Assembly: GCA_038503075.1 (NCBI GenBank)
Contig: JBCAML010000002.1
Coordinates: forward strand, 3,348,001 to 3,412,000
Length of the DNA stretch: 64,000 bases
Reading direction: 5' to 3'
From: Gyromitra esculenta
Lineage: Eukaryota > Ascomycota > Pezizomycetes > Pezizales > Discinaceae
Below are positions 35,536 to 47,257 of the stretch, piece by piece. Under the pieces are notes generated by a model. It had not been told where the DNA came from and did no database searches. It worked only from the letters and a program-made list of their open reading frames with translations. Within the stretch, counting starts at the first letter, position 1. Each line of letters begins with the position of its first letter. Both the position numbers and the translations under genes were made by a program.

Positions 35536-36286
35536 TACTCTCCATAGACACTACCAACTTTCTCGTGTTTTTCTTCTTCGCGTTCCGTTAATTCTGGGTG
35601 AGATTCGTCACCCCTAGTTTCATCATACACCCAGGAACGACTCTACAGCCGGCTTTCTCCTGGCGAGGACTGGCATTCCAACCAAAGACAGCTAGCTCTG
35701 TGTGCCATTTTTCTTCGCCGTTCAGGTAGCTCAACTCCATAATATCTACCCATCCACTGGCGAGAGCCTTCGGTTTTAGGGCATGGGGGGCGCAAAATAT
35801 CTGTCTATGGTACGAGGTTGATAGAACACCCCAAAGAGTCCATCTATTGTTATCGTGCACAAGAATCCAATCCAGTACTTCAAAAGCCGGGGAGGAGGGG
35901 ATAAGGCTGTGGTTTGCGTTCCTATATCCAGAGCACGTTGAAACAATTGAGATATTTCTGCTGACACCAGCTTTTTAGCTATAACTATAGCTTCTAATGG
36001 ACCCCGAAGCGATTGCCGGGTAGTCTAGCTTGAAACCACCACCTCACGAACTCAAATACCCGTCCCTGGCAACGCCTAAAAGATCAAAGCGCTCCTCCTT
36101 TCTCCCTCCCTTGTTCTGTGTGCGGGTACTCACGAGAATACAAAAGGACCCCGCAAAGCCTTTTTGTGATTATGTATCAAAGCACGAATACCCCCCCCAG
36201 AAACCCACACATACGGGGCAAACTGGCCTTGATATGAAAACACCAGTAACCAACAAGCTGGTTTCCACAGCCTCGCCATCGCTGAT

Positions 36287-37795
36287 ATGCTCTTAGGCAA
36301 AGACTACAAGCCTGTCCAGGTCAATGAGCTGGACCGGGAAATATCGCTTCTCGCTTGGGGGTTCACACTGGGGTTTGGCTATCTGACGGGGTGGAAAGGG
36401 TATAAGCAGACGTCGAAGATACCGAGAAGTATGCGGTTCAAGAGTTTGTATTTCTGGTTGGTCTGGCTGGAATTGGTGTCTATTATGGGGTTTGGGGGTC
36501 TTACTTGGCTTAATGTGCAGAACTATTGTCCGCCTGGGTTAGTGGTTTTTATTTTTCTGCGTTTTTGCATGTTTATCCATAGCCACCTACTATTTCGCTC
36601 GGAGCATTATTGTGATCGCGTGGTTTTTATGTGGCTGACATTGCTGAGGATAGGTTTATGCTGTATTTTATGATTTGTGGGTAGATTTTCTACTATGATG
36701 TATTACTTTTAAACACGCTAACGGAATACCTACGATAGTTGTATTCTGGTCAATTCAGGTACAGCTAACTTGAATCCCCCCAAATGCTGCACAGTAACTA
36801 ACACCCCCACCCCACCCCACTCAAGTCCCAAGCACTATCCCAGATAATCATAAACCGCATATCCGTAATAATAGTCGACAAACGCAAAGCCAACCGTCTC
36901 CGCTGGGGTGTCTTCATACTGATCTTCACACTCTGCAACATCACCGGCGTGCTCTGGATCGGGCACTCTCTCCAATTATCAGAAGTGTAAATCCCCCCCC
37001 CTCAATGCAAAAACAAAGTTGGCTGATCAAGTCAAAAAGGTTCGCTCGTGGGGATATGATATATACGCATGTTGAAGGAGTAATTTTTATATCCGTCGAT
37101 ATATTTCTTAACTTCTATTTCGTTAAATGCGTCAAGAAGCAGCTGCTGGATTCGGGGCTGGAGAAGTATAGGCCGTTGATGAATTTTGTTGTCAGGATCG
37201 TGTTTATATCTGTTGGGATTGATGTAAGTGGTCTGCAGTGGGGTTCACACAGCCCGCGGAGGGGGAGGGGTAAGTGCACAAGCTAATAACGATTAGCTAG
37301 TGATTATTGGAATGATGAGCTACCACAACCCACGAGTGTACAACCCCCCGCCTCCCCCCCCCGCCTCCCAACCTTACTAACCAACCCCTCAGGTGGATAC
37401 AATTCCACCCCCTCAGCTTCGTCGTAAAACTCAACATCGAACTAAGCATGGCTAAACTCATCGCCAAGCTCGCCCGAAAGCCCAACCCCAACCTCAGCCT
37501 CAGCCTCAGCGCAGCCAGCCCCTCCGACTCGCAACTATCATCCCACCACCACCACCACCACCACCAGAGCCCTACCGAAATGCCAACCTCTAGCAACCTC
37601 GAAATGCAGACCGCACAACCGGTATTAACGAAGCCCCAGCAAGCAGTACTGGCAAATTTAGAATCTCACGGTAGCAGCGGTAGTAGGGGCATTGCTGGCG
37701 AGGGGGCCGGGGGGCTAGTGGTCACGTACGATAGCGATGAGCGGCCGTTGCAGGAGGAATGGGATTGGGATCGAATGGGACGGAGACGGGGCTAG
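36287..37795 (+). CDS. Fungal integral membrane protein, uncharacterised family (7 exons, 360 aa)
   Basis: Exons: 36287-36537, 36654-36676 (23 nt), 36739-36758 (20 nt), 36826-36986, 37040-37223, 37297-37337, 37393-37795. The junctions give a continuous frame with family-typical segments: WLVWLELVSIMGFGGLTWL, FVFWSIQSQALSQIIINRI, VDIFLNFYFVKCVKKQLLDS and VWIQFHPLSFVVKLNIELSM. Six to seven membrane helices are expected, with a cytoplasmic tail of about 100 residues that contains seven consecutive histidines (CAC repeat near 37545-37566). The same arrangement occurs in many uncharacterised Pezizomycotina membrane proteins; function is unknown. The start is the first ATG before the first helix; a short upstream exon cannot be excluded. 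The two micro-exons are supported by family similarity of the joined peptide, not by transcripts. Confidence 0.75.
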
Positions 37796-37991
37796 TTGCT
37801 GTGTTCGTAGTGAGGATAATGTAGTATTAATGGGATGTGTTTCGTTCTTTTGAGGACGGGGGTTTCTTTAGTTAGGTTAATTGGCCGGTATGTATGTATA
37901 CATCTTGTCTGGGGGGGGGGCTACGATTAATTGGTTAGTGGGGTAAACGATACGCTTTGTTTATCTGTTTCTTTGTGTGTAAGGGGGTATA

Positions 37992-38557
37992 CGTATATGT
38001 TCCGACCGGTTTGTAAGTGGGGCCGGTTGGTAAATCGGTCAGCCGGTTAGTAAAGAGGCCAACTTTGGAAACCGGTTTCCAAAGTGTTGTTTGCAGTTGG
38101 CCGGTTTCTAAATTAAAGTGTTCAGAAAACATTTAAGATACCATAACTACTTTGCTTTGGCTGCGCCCACCTACCCACAAGATGTAGAATTCAAACCTAA
38201 AAACCCTCTTTATTGTAATCTATCTTATTTAAGAATATTAAGAGAAAAATAGAATAGTGCTCAATTTTTTGTGATTTTATTACTCCAAATCAGAGGTTTT
38301 CTTTGCCTGGCTAGGTGGGCTAAAGGGGGTAAACAGCTAATGGTATAGGTTTAGTTGTGGTGGGTACAGTCGAACCAAAGTAGAGTACATGTAGTTGTGG
38401 TATCTGACATACAAACTCATCAGAAACATGGTATCCTAAACATTTTCCAGGTAGAGAAAAAACCACTTTAGGTTTATAAACCGGTTGACCCATTTGCAAA
38501 GGGGCCTGGCCAGTTTGTCAACCGGCATCCTTGGGATACCGGCCAGAACATATATAT
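37992..38557. mobile_element. TIR element with repeated CCGGTT subterminal motifs
   Basis: The left end reads TATATGTTCCGACCGGT and the right end, inverted, TATATGTTCTGGCCGGT. Inside the left end the motif CCGGTTNNTAA recurs (CCGGTTTGTAA, CCGGTTGGTAA, CCGGTTAGTAA, CCGGTTTCTAA, CCGGTTTCCAA). The right end has ATAAACCGGTTGAC and GTCAACCGGC. Arrays of short motifs next to the ends are typical of hAT-like elements, but the superfamily is not proven and no transposase is present. Confidence 0.45.
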
Positions 38558-39818
38558 GTATGATTGTTATTATTGTTATTATTATTGGGTAGCTCGGGGA
38601 TCGGTGGGTGTGGGTAGTTTGTAACTATTACTTAGTTTAATCAATACTTTTGATGATTCCTTAGTAAGCTAGACATGACCGAGCATAGGTTGTGGACACT
38701 GGTAAGCTTAACCCCAGAGTGAGAGAACGCTTACCGAGAACGCCCCCCGCAATTTTGACCTCTGGTGAGAGGATGTAGAGTATTGGATGGACCAACTCTT
38801 GAGCACCGTGTGTAGATTCGAAAGCTCCACGACGCAGGTCATAACGCCCCTGCGTACTGTGACTAATCCCAATCGTCCATATGAAAACATCGAAGATCTG
38901 AGTTCAAGGATCCTAGTAAGATTTACGGCCGGTAGGCACTACTAACTCCTCTACTTTTTCTGACCTCACGAGAGTTACTCCGTCACCGAATCCGATTTTC
39001 GCACGTTCAAAAAAAACCCCCCGCCTTAACACACCACCACCACCTGGCGATAAGTCGAAAAACTACTTTACCCAGCTTAAATTAAAAATCCAGTCCATAT
39101 ATGCTAGAGTAGACCAGGATTGCTAGCCCACGGCCGAATTATTAGTCCATGGCCGAATCCGTCCGCCAACTGACTGTGCTAGCCGGCCGAGAGAGAGATG
39201 CAGGCGGAGATACATACTCTGCCAGCTTATCGGCTTATCAGATCGATCAATTGGAGTATCTTAATCCCTAACTCCGCCAACCCCACTAACAGAGACATGC
39301 AAAATTTAGTCTACTTGTGGTTTTTAGAGGTCTAGCAATGTTCGCTGGGCTTTTGGGATGCGTCTGGGAGCAGGAGATATTGTTTCTTCTTTCCTAGTGG
39401 AGGTCTTGATATCGGATCTAGTTTGGGTGGTTTGCTCGGTTTCTGTAGCGGAATGTTCGAGCAGTTTAATGGATGTTTGTGGACCGATATCCAATCCCAA
39501 TCCTCAGTAGGAACTCGCTGAAAGCTGCTCCAGAATCGCTAGTTGGAGGAAGATGATATCACGTAATAACAATGGAGTCTGCAGTGACCCAATCTTGTCT
39601 GGCTTATGTTAATGACGATACAGCACTCACTAAGTCCGGTGTGTCCGGATCTGTGGTTTGAACTCAGGACCCCTTGCTATTACCATCGTCGTTGCTGCTG
39701 GCTGTCGTGCAGGACTCAAGATTTCCCTCAATTTCCACCAAGCGCTAGCCCAGAGAACCCAAGCCCCGGCCCGCGACCGGGCCCGGGAAGCTATATCATC
39801 CCCAAGAAAAACTAGAGA

Positions 39819-39826
39819 TATAAAAG
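39819..39826 (+). promoter_or_regulatory. TATA box of pyridoxal reductase gene
   Basis: TATAAAAG lies about 130 bp upstream of the ATG at 39957, a usual distance for filamentous fungi with short leaders. Confidence 0.55.
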
Positions 39827-39956
39827 ACCCTCTGGCTGCTCACTCTCTGACCTCATCATCACCGCAACCAGTTCACAATTGACACCTGCAAAAACAATCA
39901 CTTTCAACACATCCTTCTAGACAACTAGAGAAACCCTTTCTGCTCCTCTAAATAAA

Positions 39957-41024
39957 ATGTCCTCTATTACTGTCCTCAACAAGCAAGTCGGTGAGACCGG
40001 TTTCGGTCTCATGGGATTCACTTGGCGTCCTCAAGTCACTCCCGATGAGCAAGCTTTCCCAGCAATGAAGGTATCTACAGTCCCCCCACCCCTCCACAGG
40101 TGTTTAAAAAAACACCCACTAAGTTTCCCACAGAAAGCACTATCTCTCGGCGCCAACCTCTGGAACTCGGCCGAGTTCTACGGCGAACACGGCCAGCGCA
40201 CCGACAACCTCAAACTGCTGAACCGCTACTTCACCAAGTACCCCGAAGACGCCGACAAAGTCGTGCTGTCCGTCAAGGGCGCCATCAACCCAGACACATT
40301 CAGCGTCGACGCCTCCGCCGCGGGGATCGCCGAGTCCGTGTCCCGGATCCTCAGCGTTCTCGACGGCAAGAAGTCCCTCGACATCTTCGAGTGCGCGCGC
40401 GTCGACACCAAAGTGCCCATCGAAGAGACCATCGCCGCGCTGGCCACGTACGTGAAAGCCGGGAAGATCGGCGGCATCGGACTATCCGAGGCTTCGGCAT
40501 CGACGATCCGGCGCGCGCACGCCGTGCACCCGATTGCGTGCGTGGAGGTCGAGTTCTCGCTGTGGTCGACCGAGATCCTGACGAACGGGGTGGCGGAGGC
40601 CTGCGCGGAGCTCAGCATCCCGATTATCGCGTACTCGCCGCTGGGACGCGGGTTCTTGACGGGGCAGATCAGGTCGCGCGACGATCTGCCGGAGGACGAT
40701 TTCAGGAGGTCGCTGGATCGCTTCCAGCCCGGGAACTTTGAAAAGAACTTGCAGCTCGTGGAGAGTATTCGGAAAGTTGCGTCTGCGAAGGGAGTCACTC
40801 CGGCGCAGCTGGCACTGGCGTGGGTCAGGCATAAGAGCGAGAAGAACGGGCTGCCGGTGATCGTCCCGATCCCGGGAGCGACGAAGGATACGAGGGTTGC
40901 TGAGAATATGGCTCATGTGGAGGTTACGGACGAGGAGGTGGCGGAGATTGACGAGATTCTGAAGAGCATCGAGGTTGTGGGCGGGAGGTATAATGCTTTT
41001 TTTGAGGCGAGCTTGTTCGTCTAG
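39957..41024 (+). CDS. plr1: Aldo-keto reductase, pyridoxal reductase type (AKR8, 334 aa)
   Basis: Exons 39957-40070 and 40134-41024. The 63-nt intron (GTATCT...CCACAG) is a multiple of three and stop-free, so the frame reads through, but the spliced product aligns naturally as FPAMK-KALSLGANLWNSAEF. The protein shows FGLMGFTWRP, WNSAEFYG, KVVLSVKG, FECARVD, GLSEAS and IPIPGATK, matching yeast and Schizosaccharomyces pyridoxal reductases, which reduce pyridoxal to pyridoxine with NADPH. The usual catalytic Asp of aldo-keto reductases is Asn in WNSAEFYG, as I recall for the AKR8 group; the Tyr and Lys positions are kept. Third-position GC is high through exon 2, which creates long antisense shadow frames. 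Confidence 0.88.
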   Translation: MSSITVLNKQVGETGFGLMGFTWRPQVTPDEQAFPAMKVSTVPPPLHRCLKKHPLSFPQKALSLGANLWNSAEFYGEHGQRTDNLKLLNRYFTKYPEDADKVVLSVKGAINPDTFSVDASAAGIAESVSRILSVLDGKKSLDIFECARVDTKVPIEETIAALATYVKAGKIGGIGLSEASASTIRRAHAVHPIACVEVEFSLWSTEILTNGVAEACAELSIPIIAYSPLGRGFLTGQIRSRDDLPEDDFRRSLDRFQPGNFEKNLQLVESIRKVASAKGVTPAQLALAWVRHKSEKNGLPVIVPIPGATKDTRVAENMAHVEVTDEEVAEIDEILKSIEVVGGRYNAFFEASLFV

Positions 41025-43092
41025 ATAGTCTTTGCGCTCTTTTAAATTTGCTTGATGTTAACATAAGTTTTTGGTCTGGATATATTCTTGATACGTTTTC
41101 TCTCTTTTATCATACGTCTCGACGTATTTCAATTCTAGAAATCAAACTCTATCCCCTATAGCTAGACAAGAATGAATATCGTCAGATCAGTGAAATCAAA
41201 GCATATTCCGGGGTCTAGGAATAACTCCAAGTGTGGGTAGGAGGGTGCGGTGTGGTGTTGTATGGGCTCCGCGTATCTTAGGGAATCAAAGCTTGAATTA
41301 GCCAAAGCGTAGTAGATCCATCAAAGTGGCACAGAGAATTGTGGTGGCTTGTGCGTTCCAAACCCCGATCTACTTTTTCTATGGTCCAAGGAAGGCTATA
41401 TAATAGCCCAATGAATAGAAAAAACTATCCCTAAGCGGAGTTTAGTATGACGGTCGGTAGGGGTTTCCTCGTTCGACCATCATCAGAGATGCCAATGACT
41501 GGAAAGTCTTCGCTGTGAGGGTTCGGTATGCCCGGTTATCTAAATACCCTTGTAAGCCGGGACTGCTAAAGGATAAGGTTTGGTAAGCGACAACCAAATC
41601 CGTTTCTGATATAAAGCTTATATTAAGGCTGGCCCCACATCATCGGTTTTTGGAGTTTTACCGGTGCGGTTGCTAGCTACTCAAAGCTGATGAAGCACGC
41701 GTGTAAGTCTCTTCTTTTGGGATAGATCCAGCCTTTTTTGGGGGATACGGAATATAGTATCGTCGAATAGAGAAATGCAGATGCCTCGCGACCGCATGTA
41801 CTGGCTACTGCGAGATTAAGTCGTTGGGATAGTCTTTCCTGCGGAGCTGATAGCCGTGGTGGTGGGAGTTTGCTTAGGTTATCAGCCCGAGTGAGGCTGA
41901 AGAGAAAAAGCAATCATGATCATGATACATGGTCTGAGGTTTTCATGAAGGGTTTCATCCTGCTTACGTACTCGTATCTACAATTATCAAACATTGTAGT
42001 TGAAGTGCACATGGTTCATCGTTTATATACTCTCGAGATCGGATCCCGTTCTCTAGATTCTTCACATATAGCCATCTGCTTTCGTTGTGCTTTTTTCTTT
42101 GAGAAATCTAGTAACATATAATATATCCTAAGATTTGCTTTTGGGTTAGCTCCTGGAACACTCTTCCCAATACGAGGCATCTGGGTATTGAGCAGGTGGT
42201 TGCATGTCGTTCTTGCACTAATTAATGTGGCGGTGACCGCGAACAAGAGAGCAGGACAGACCACGAACACCCCACATCTGACATACACACTACATGGTGT
42301 ACTAAGCTCGAGCGTTACATGTAGTTGTAAATAAACTCACCAAGGAAGCACTGCCTTAGAAAAGCAATAACCGAAGCGTCTGTCAGACATTTACTCTATT
42401 TTACTCTAGGATGGTTTTCACAGGCGAGGTTGCACAAGTGGCAACGCGTCACCCATCCCAGGAGTCTTGGGTGAGTGTTAAACAATAGGGAAAACTCTAC
42501 CAACACGACTAAATTGACAAACTAAACGCACATCTACAGCAATCAATTATACAAACCTGCCCGCAACTCACTCCCATACTGGCTAGAACAACATTATAAC
42601 TGTTCGGCGCAATATTTCGTCTGCTTTGGGGGAACCGTTCTCCCTTCACATAACACTATGGTATTGCGTGGGCTTCTGTTCATCAAAGTTTTATAATCCC
42701 TTGGTACTCGCATCTTGAGAGTTTTTCGTTTTTCTACATTCATGTATCTATTATTAGTATTTTCAAGCATCGTTTCGCCCGTAACGGGATTTGTTATCTG
42801 CATTTGGAAAACCCAAACCCATTGTTCCTGATCGTCCACAGTTCATGTCAGACATGCAAACCACTATTCAGCCGTGTATCACTATGTGGCCTAGTCTCAC
42901 AATACTTTAAAACCATAATATCTTGATTCCCGGTGTGTTGTCCGGCATTGCATATAAAGGGCAAAGGAAACTCCTTGATATCGCTAATATTTCAGAACTC
43001 CATACACTTGAACCAGCACGGACCATAAACTTCGTTGTTCTCCCTCGGATTTCTATTTCAGCCCCCAGCAAAAAAAAAAAAGTGAATACGAT
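41025..43092. other. Intergenic region
   Basis: No gene is firmly supported. Two minus-strand frames are noted: 42594-42839 (81 codons, non-ATG start) and 42016-42288, whose first 30 residues are hydrophobic (VFVVCPALLFAVTATLISA) like a membrane segment. Neither extends by plausible splicing into a recognisable gene. The motif GTTACATGTAGTTGTAA at 42314-42330 recurs at 50492. Confidence 0.5.
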
Positions 43093-43947
43093 ATGGCAAC
43101 TGTTGGCACGAAGCAATGGGCCGATGCCCCATTCCCTCTTATCAAGACACCCGCGTCAGACGGCGACGTGAGTAAACCTTCACCCTCGCCATTTCAACCC
43201 TAATGTAGACCTTCTACAGCTATATTATGCTCTATACTAACTACAAGACGACAGCCCACCGAGCCTTTCACCGCAGCCGCAACAGACATGTCCTTAGTCC
43301 ACAACATCGTAATCCGCGGCCTCAACGCCATCTACATTCAAGCCCCACACGTAGCACCCGTCGACACGCCCGACTTTATCGGCTACTGCAGAGCCTGGGC
43401 GGGTTTCCTGCACCTGCACCACAGCGGCGAGGAAGCGCTCTTCTTCCCCAAGATCGAGAAAGCCACGGGCGTCGTCGGAATAATGGAGCCCAATGTACAG
43501 CAGCACGCCGAGTTCTCACCCGGCCTGAAGAGGTTCGACGAATACCTCTCTTCCGCAACGCAGGAATCGTTTAGTGGCCAGACGCTGGTCGAGATAATCG
43601 ACAGCTTCGCGAAAATATTGACGCAGCATCTGGCGGACGAGATTCCGACCATACTATCACTGCGCTCGTACGGCGCTGATAAGGTTGATATAGCGGCTTT
43701 CTCGGAGGCGGAGGGGAAACATGCTATGGGGCTCATGAGCAAGACGATTGCGGTGCCGTTCTTTATCACGACGATGGATACGACCTATGAGGGCGGCATG
43801 CATAAGAATTTTCCACCTGCTCCAGGCCCGATTAAGTTGCTGGCGAGGAATATCTGTCCGAGGTTTAATCAGGGTTATTGGAGGTTTGCACCGTGTGATA
43901 AATCTGGCAGACCAAAGGAGATGCATGCGGCGCCTTTGAGAGGATAA
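43093..43947 (+). CDS. Hemerythrin-like HHE cation-binding domain protein (255 aa)
   Basis: Exons 43093-43167 and 43255-43947 join in frame over an 87-nt intron with a CTAAC branch motif. The four-helix HHE pattern is visible: H41, then H81-x3-E85 (HHSGEEALFFPKIE), H109, and H150-x3-E154 (TQHLADEIPTI). These are the His/Glu ligands of a diiron or other metal site. A basic C-terminal extension of about 65 residues follows the domain (FNQGYWRFAPCD). Fungal members are mostly uncharacterised; roles in oxygen or nitrosative stress or metal binding are possible but not shown here. No signal peptide, so probably cytosolic. The start ATG follows an A-run and is the first in frame. Confidence 0.88.
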
Positions 43948-46411
43948 TCGCTGAGAGAGGAAGTAAGGGGGAGCTTACGAATCTTTAAATATTTAGTTTT
44001 CCCCCCCCCTTGCTTTTCCCCCTCCCTATTTTTCTCAGTTGTTTACTATTTTCTGGATTTATGTCTTGTGTAAATTATAGCTTCTTTGGGGAGGGACCAA
44101 TAGCAAATTGGTATGTAGTTAATATTTAAAGCTGTCTTGGTGTAATGTTGCTACCTTTGCGCGCTTTTGTAAATTTGCAGGGTCGACAATTGCGAGCCGG
44201 ATTCTGACAGGGCTCGGAAGAAGTTGAGGATAATGTCAGCTAACGTCTAGCCCGTTAAATGTTAGTTCCTTTCTAAAAGGTAACCGAAAGGATCTTAAAG
44301 AGCACACCACGCACAGCAGCCGACAATAGCATGTTGGTATCCAAATTCCTTCTCAGTCCTTGAACAACTATGTGAGTCAAGAGTGATATCTTCTATTTCT
44401 CCCATAAACCGATGCCTCGCCCTACGATGGCGGGTTCGGTTCAAGTGACAGCTAAGACAATGGAATATTTTTTCTCCAAACAAGCTTGAGCAGGTCTAAC
44501 TAATAGTGATTCGAAATTCTTGTAAGTTTATTTTTATTTTTTGATCCTGACGCGGAGACGCAAGTAGCTGAGGATAATAATGACCAGGGGCATTCCAGCT
44601 AACAAATATTAACATTAGGATATAATCCATGCACTGTTCCATGAATGGGGAATGACTTCTACTTCGAAGTAGGTTGAATGTTTTTCCGGCACAGGGACGA
44701 TCGCGAGCTACGCACAGAATAGGCATAGGGACGACATTTGCTTATATAGTCGACTACTGTAAGCTATAGAGTATAGGTATTAGCTCTTAATCATTGAAGT
44801 TGATCATTGGTTCTCCTATTTAGCCAGGTATCCTGCTTGCCGGTGAACTTTACCGCTTTACCGCCTAAGAGACTTCTCTGGGTACTATCTCTATATATAT
44901 CGAGCCACTAGCAAAAACTGTAAAGTCTATTACGGTTAGCTACAGGTTTGGCATCACGCACATATGCATATGTGATGGAAATTATCGATATATGGAGAAC
45001 AACAACCCCTACTTAAGCTCACGCCCTATGCTTCACTGTTCACGTGAACATATTCTACTGATCTTAGAGAGCTTTCTCACTCGTCTCCCGATTTTTGGTA
45101 GGGTTCGGTTTATATAATTAGAGTGTGGTTTCTTTACATTGAACTAATCGAGCTTTGTCTGTTCATTAGTAGCTATCCCATGGTTATAGTCTGATGAGAA
45201 CCCCGGTGAGGGCCTGGGTTAGGGTTTGGCTATTTTTTATTGGCTCTTTGGAATCAACTCTGTGTCGAGCCACCGCCACACTGGGGGGGCAACGTTTTCC
45301 ACCAGACGGACTATGGGATAGCTTAATAAGGTATATTTTTGTTTATGCTATAAGCTAGTAAAGCTGTCAAAGATTGTGGTGGCTGGGTGCGAAGTCCTAT
45401 TTCAGAACACGAAAACCCATATCTGGTCAGATCTGGCCAGATCCAATAAGATCATCTATTTTTCTACCTAATCCAGACTACCAGCCTCTCCAAACCAACC
45501 TATGGGATCCTTTTAGCTTTAGTTAGGAGCGATGTGTCGTCTGAGAGGGGCGCTTTAACTTAAACCTAAGTTATTATAATTAGAGTTACATGCCTATAGC
45601 TATCGGCGTTGGGTTGCGACCGTTTAATCTGCTGGTATATTGTGGGATGAATCAGTAGTTTGGATCAGTCTTGGCGGGCGCGTAGCACACGCCCCAGCCA
45701 ATCAAAATCAAGCTCGATCTACCCCTATCTAAAACCTCGAGACGTTTCAAAGTCCCCAGTACCACGAGTTATTATCGGCTATGCCGTCTCGACTTTCCAT
45801 ACCAAATAAGCTTAACAAGGGGTTCCAAGGCAGGGGTTGCGGATGTAGACGCAGGCTTTGTGTGGGCAGCTCCCGAACGATTCCATACTCTCCAGGGTTT
45901 CTGGTTAAAGAGCATCGCTAGGAGTAGCCAGTAAAGCTGCAGAGGATCTGCGCTTCAGCTATCTCGAAACCAGGTACCAGTATTGCCTTGCACCAAAGAA
46001 AGTCGCGCGCGCCATACTCAACAGAAAAGTCTGATATAGCGTGTTTCAACCCTGACCAAAAAAGAAATCTGTGTTGCGTTTGGATGGGATTTGCATCTTG
46101 GTGATCCAAAATGATGGGATACAGCTTGAGATGAACAACTCAAGTGTGTACTTAAAGAACCCACTTGCTGCTGTTCGCTTGTGGCCTTCATCCCTCGCAC
46201 ACAACAGTTAACGCTGGAAAGCCTTCTTTTTCTTTTCTTTTCTTTTCTTATATTCCATCCTTTGTAAGGATTTTTGATTCTCACTGCTGTGCAGTCTTTA
46301 CCTATTCCAGCTTTTATACATATACATTTGGGTTTCGAAGCATTGTTTGCCCCATCACTAATATCTTACTTTAACCTATTTTTTTATCTCAACCTTTAAT
46401 ATATTCCCATA
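43948..46411. other. Intergenic region
   Basis: AT-rich DNA without a supported gene. A perfect 16-bp palindrome, CACATATGCATATGTG, lies at 44959-44974. TTTTCTTTTC-type repeats at about 46225-46248 precede the MARVEL-like gene and probably belong to its promoter or leader. Confidence 0.55.
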
Positions 46412-47257
46412 ATGTCACGATCATCGATCCGCGAAGACGGAGCCCTTGGCGTTGCTTTCCAAGTTTGTCGTGCACTCCAGTTTGCGTGCCTTATCGCTAC
46501 CATGGGAATGGCGGCGCGATTTGTGTCCGAGATAGTTGACAGTATTCAACAACCCCCTGCAACTCTTATTGGCGTTTTATGTGTGGTAAGCTTGTCCCCC
46601 ATTTTCTGAAGAGTCCGCGTCTAAATTTTTTTACCATAGGCATGCTTCGCGATCCTCTATATTGTCATCACTTATCTCCTTTACTTCGACGGCCAACTCC
46701 AAAAGCACTATACCGCCGCTTCAGATACACTTTTCTTCATTGCGCTAACGGTCACCTCTGTCATCGTCGGCAAGCCGCTGTCCTATCTCTCTTGCAAAGC
46801 TATTGGAGCTGTTCCCACCGCCAGCTTCGACTCCACGAAATCCTTCACAAACGCACTTAATGACGGGGCCAACCAAGGGTACGCAACCCCGACAACAGCC
46901 TTTACGACCATCACTCAAACTGCGACGGCAGCGGCAATGGAGACGACTGCAGCTTACCTGCAGCCCGAGAGTGGTACAGTTGACCATCTTCGACCCAGAT
47001 CGACCATTGATGTACAGACTGTCGAGTACTCGGTGTGGGTTGGGAGCACAGAAAGAACTTGTGGCATGATGAAGGCTGTTTGGGGATTGGCTATTACTCT
47101 AACGTGAGCCCTCTTATTCTTGGCTTTTGGTTTCTTGCGTAATCGCTAATGGTTGTTGGACAGAATCTTATTCGCGTTCTCAACATTATGTCTGGTGTTC
47201 TTATGGAAGAAAGAGCGGACGCCAAAGGAAAAGAGCATACAATCATTTAAGGTTTAA
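46412..47257 (+). CDS. MARVEL-like four-helix membrane protein (243 aa)
   Basis: Exons 46412-46585, 46640-47103 and 47164-47257 join in frame. The protein begins with a short polar stretch and helix 1 (VAFQVCRALQFACLIATMGM), then helix 2 across the first junction (LIGVLCVACFAILYIVITYL), helix 3 (DTLFFIALTVTSVIVGKPLS), a loop of about 90 residues rich in Thr and Ala, and helix 4 (GLAITLTILFAFSTLCLVFL) with a short basic tail. The four-helix layout with a long last loop is that of fungal MARVEL-domain proteins, which associate with membrane microdomains and vesicle traffic. The specific role is unknown. The start follows a CT-rich leader. Confidence 0.82.

Larger units (their letters stand above)
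32083..36286. other. Intergenic cluster of inverted-repeat elements
   Basis: A 4.2-kb stretch without a supportable gene. It holds short tandem repeats ((GGGAGT)n at 32094-32118, CTGGGAC-type units at 32183-32212, (GGAGGT)n at 32905-32936, GGCT repeats near 33594-33620) and six terminal-inverted-repeat elements between 32521 and 35537, listed separately. Short open frames occur as mirrored pairs only because they lie in the arms of these elements. A copy of a dispersed repeat lies at about 34530-34715. Confidence 0.65.
37796..39956. other. Intergenic region with a subterminal-repeat element
   Basis: Contains an inverted-repeat element at about 37992-38557 (listed separately). No gene is supported between it and the pyridoxal reductase gene. 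A TATAAAAG box at 39819-39826 and a CA/CT-rich leader precede the ATG at 39957. Confidence 0.55.

Noticed and set aside
40100..40916. Long frames on both strands inside the pyridoxal reductase gene
   Set aside because: Shadows of a GC-rich exon; the product is Arg-rich and featureless.
42430..42480. tRNA-like segment with TTGCACAAGTGGCAACGCG
   Set aside because: Resembles an A-box, but no T-arm or acceptor pairing is present at the required distance.
42594..42839. An 81-codon minus-strand frame as an exon
   Set aside because: Non-ATG start, no recognisable similarity and no partner exons with consistent phase could be found.
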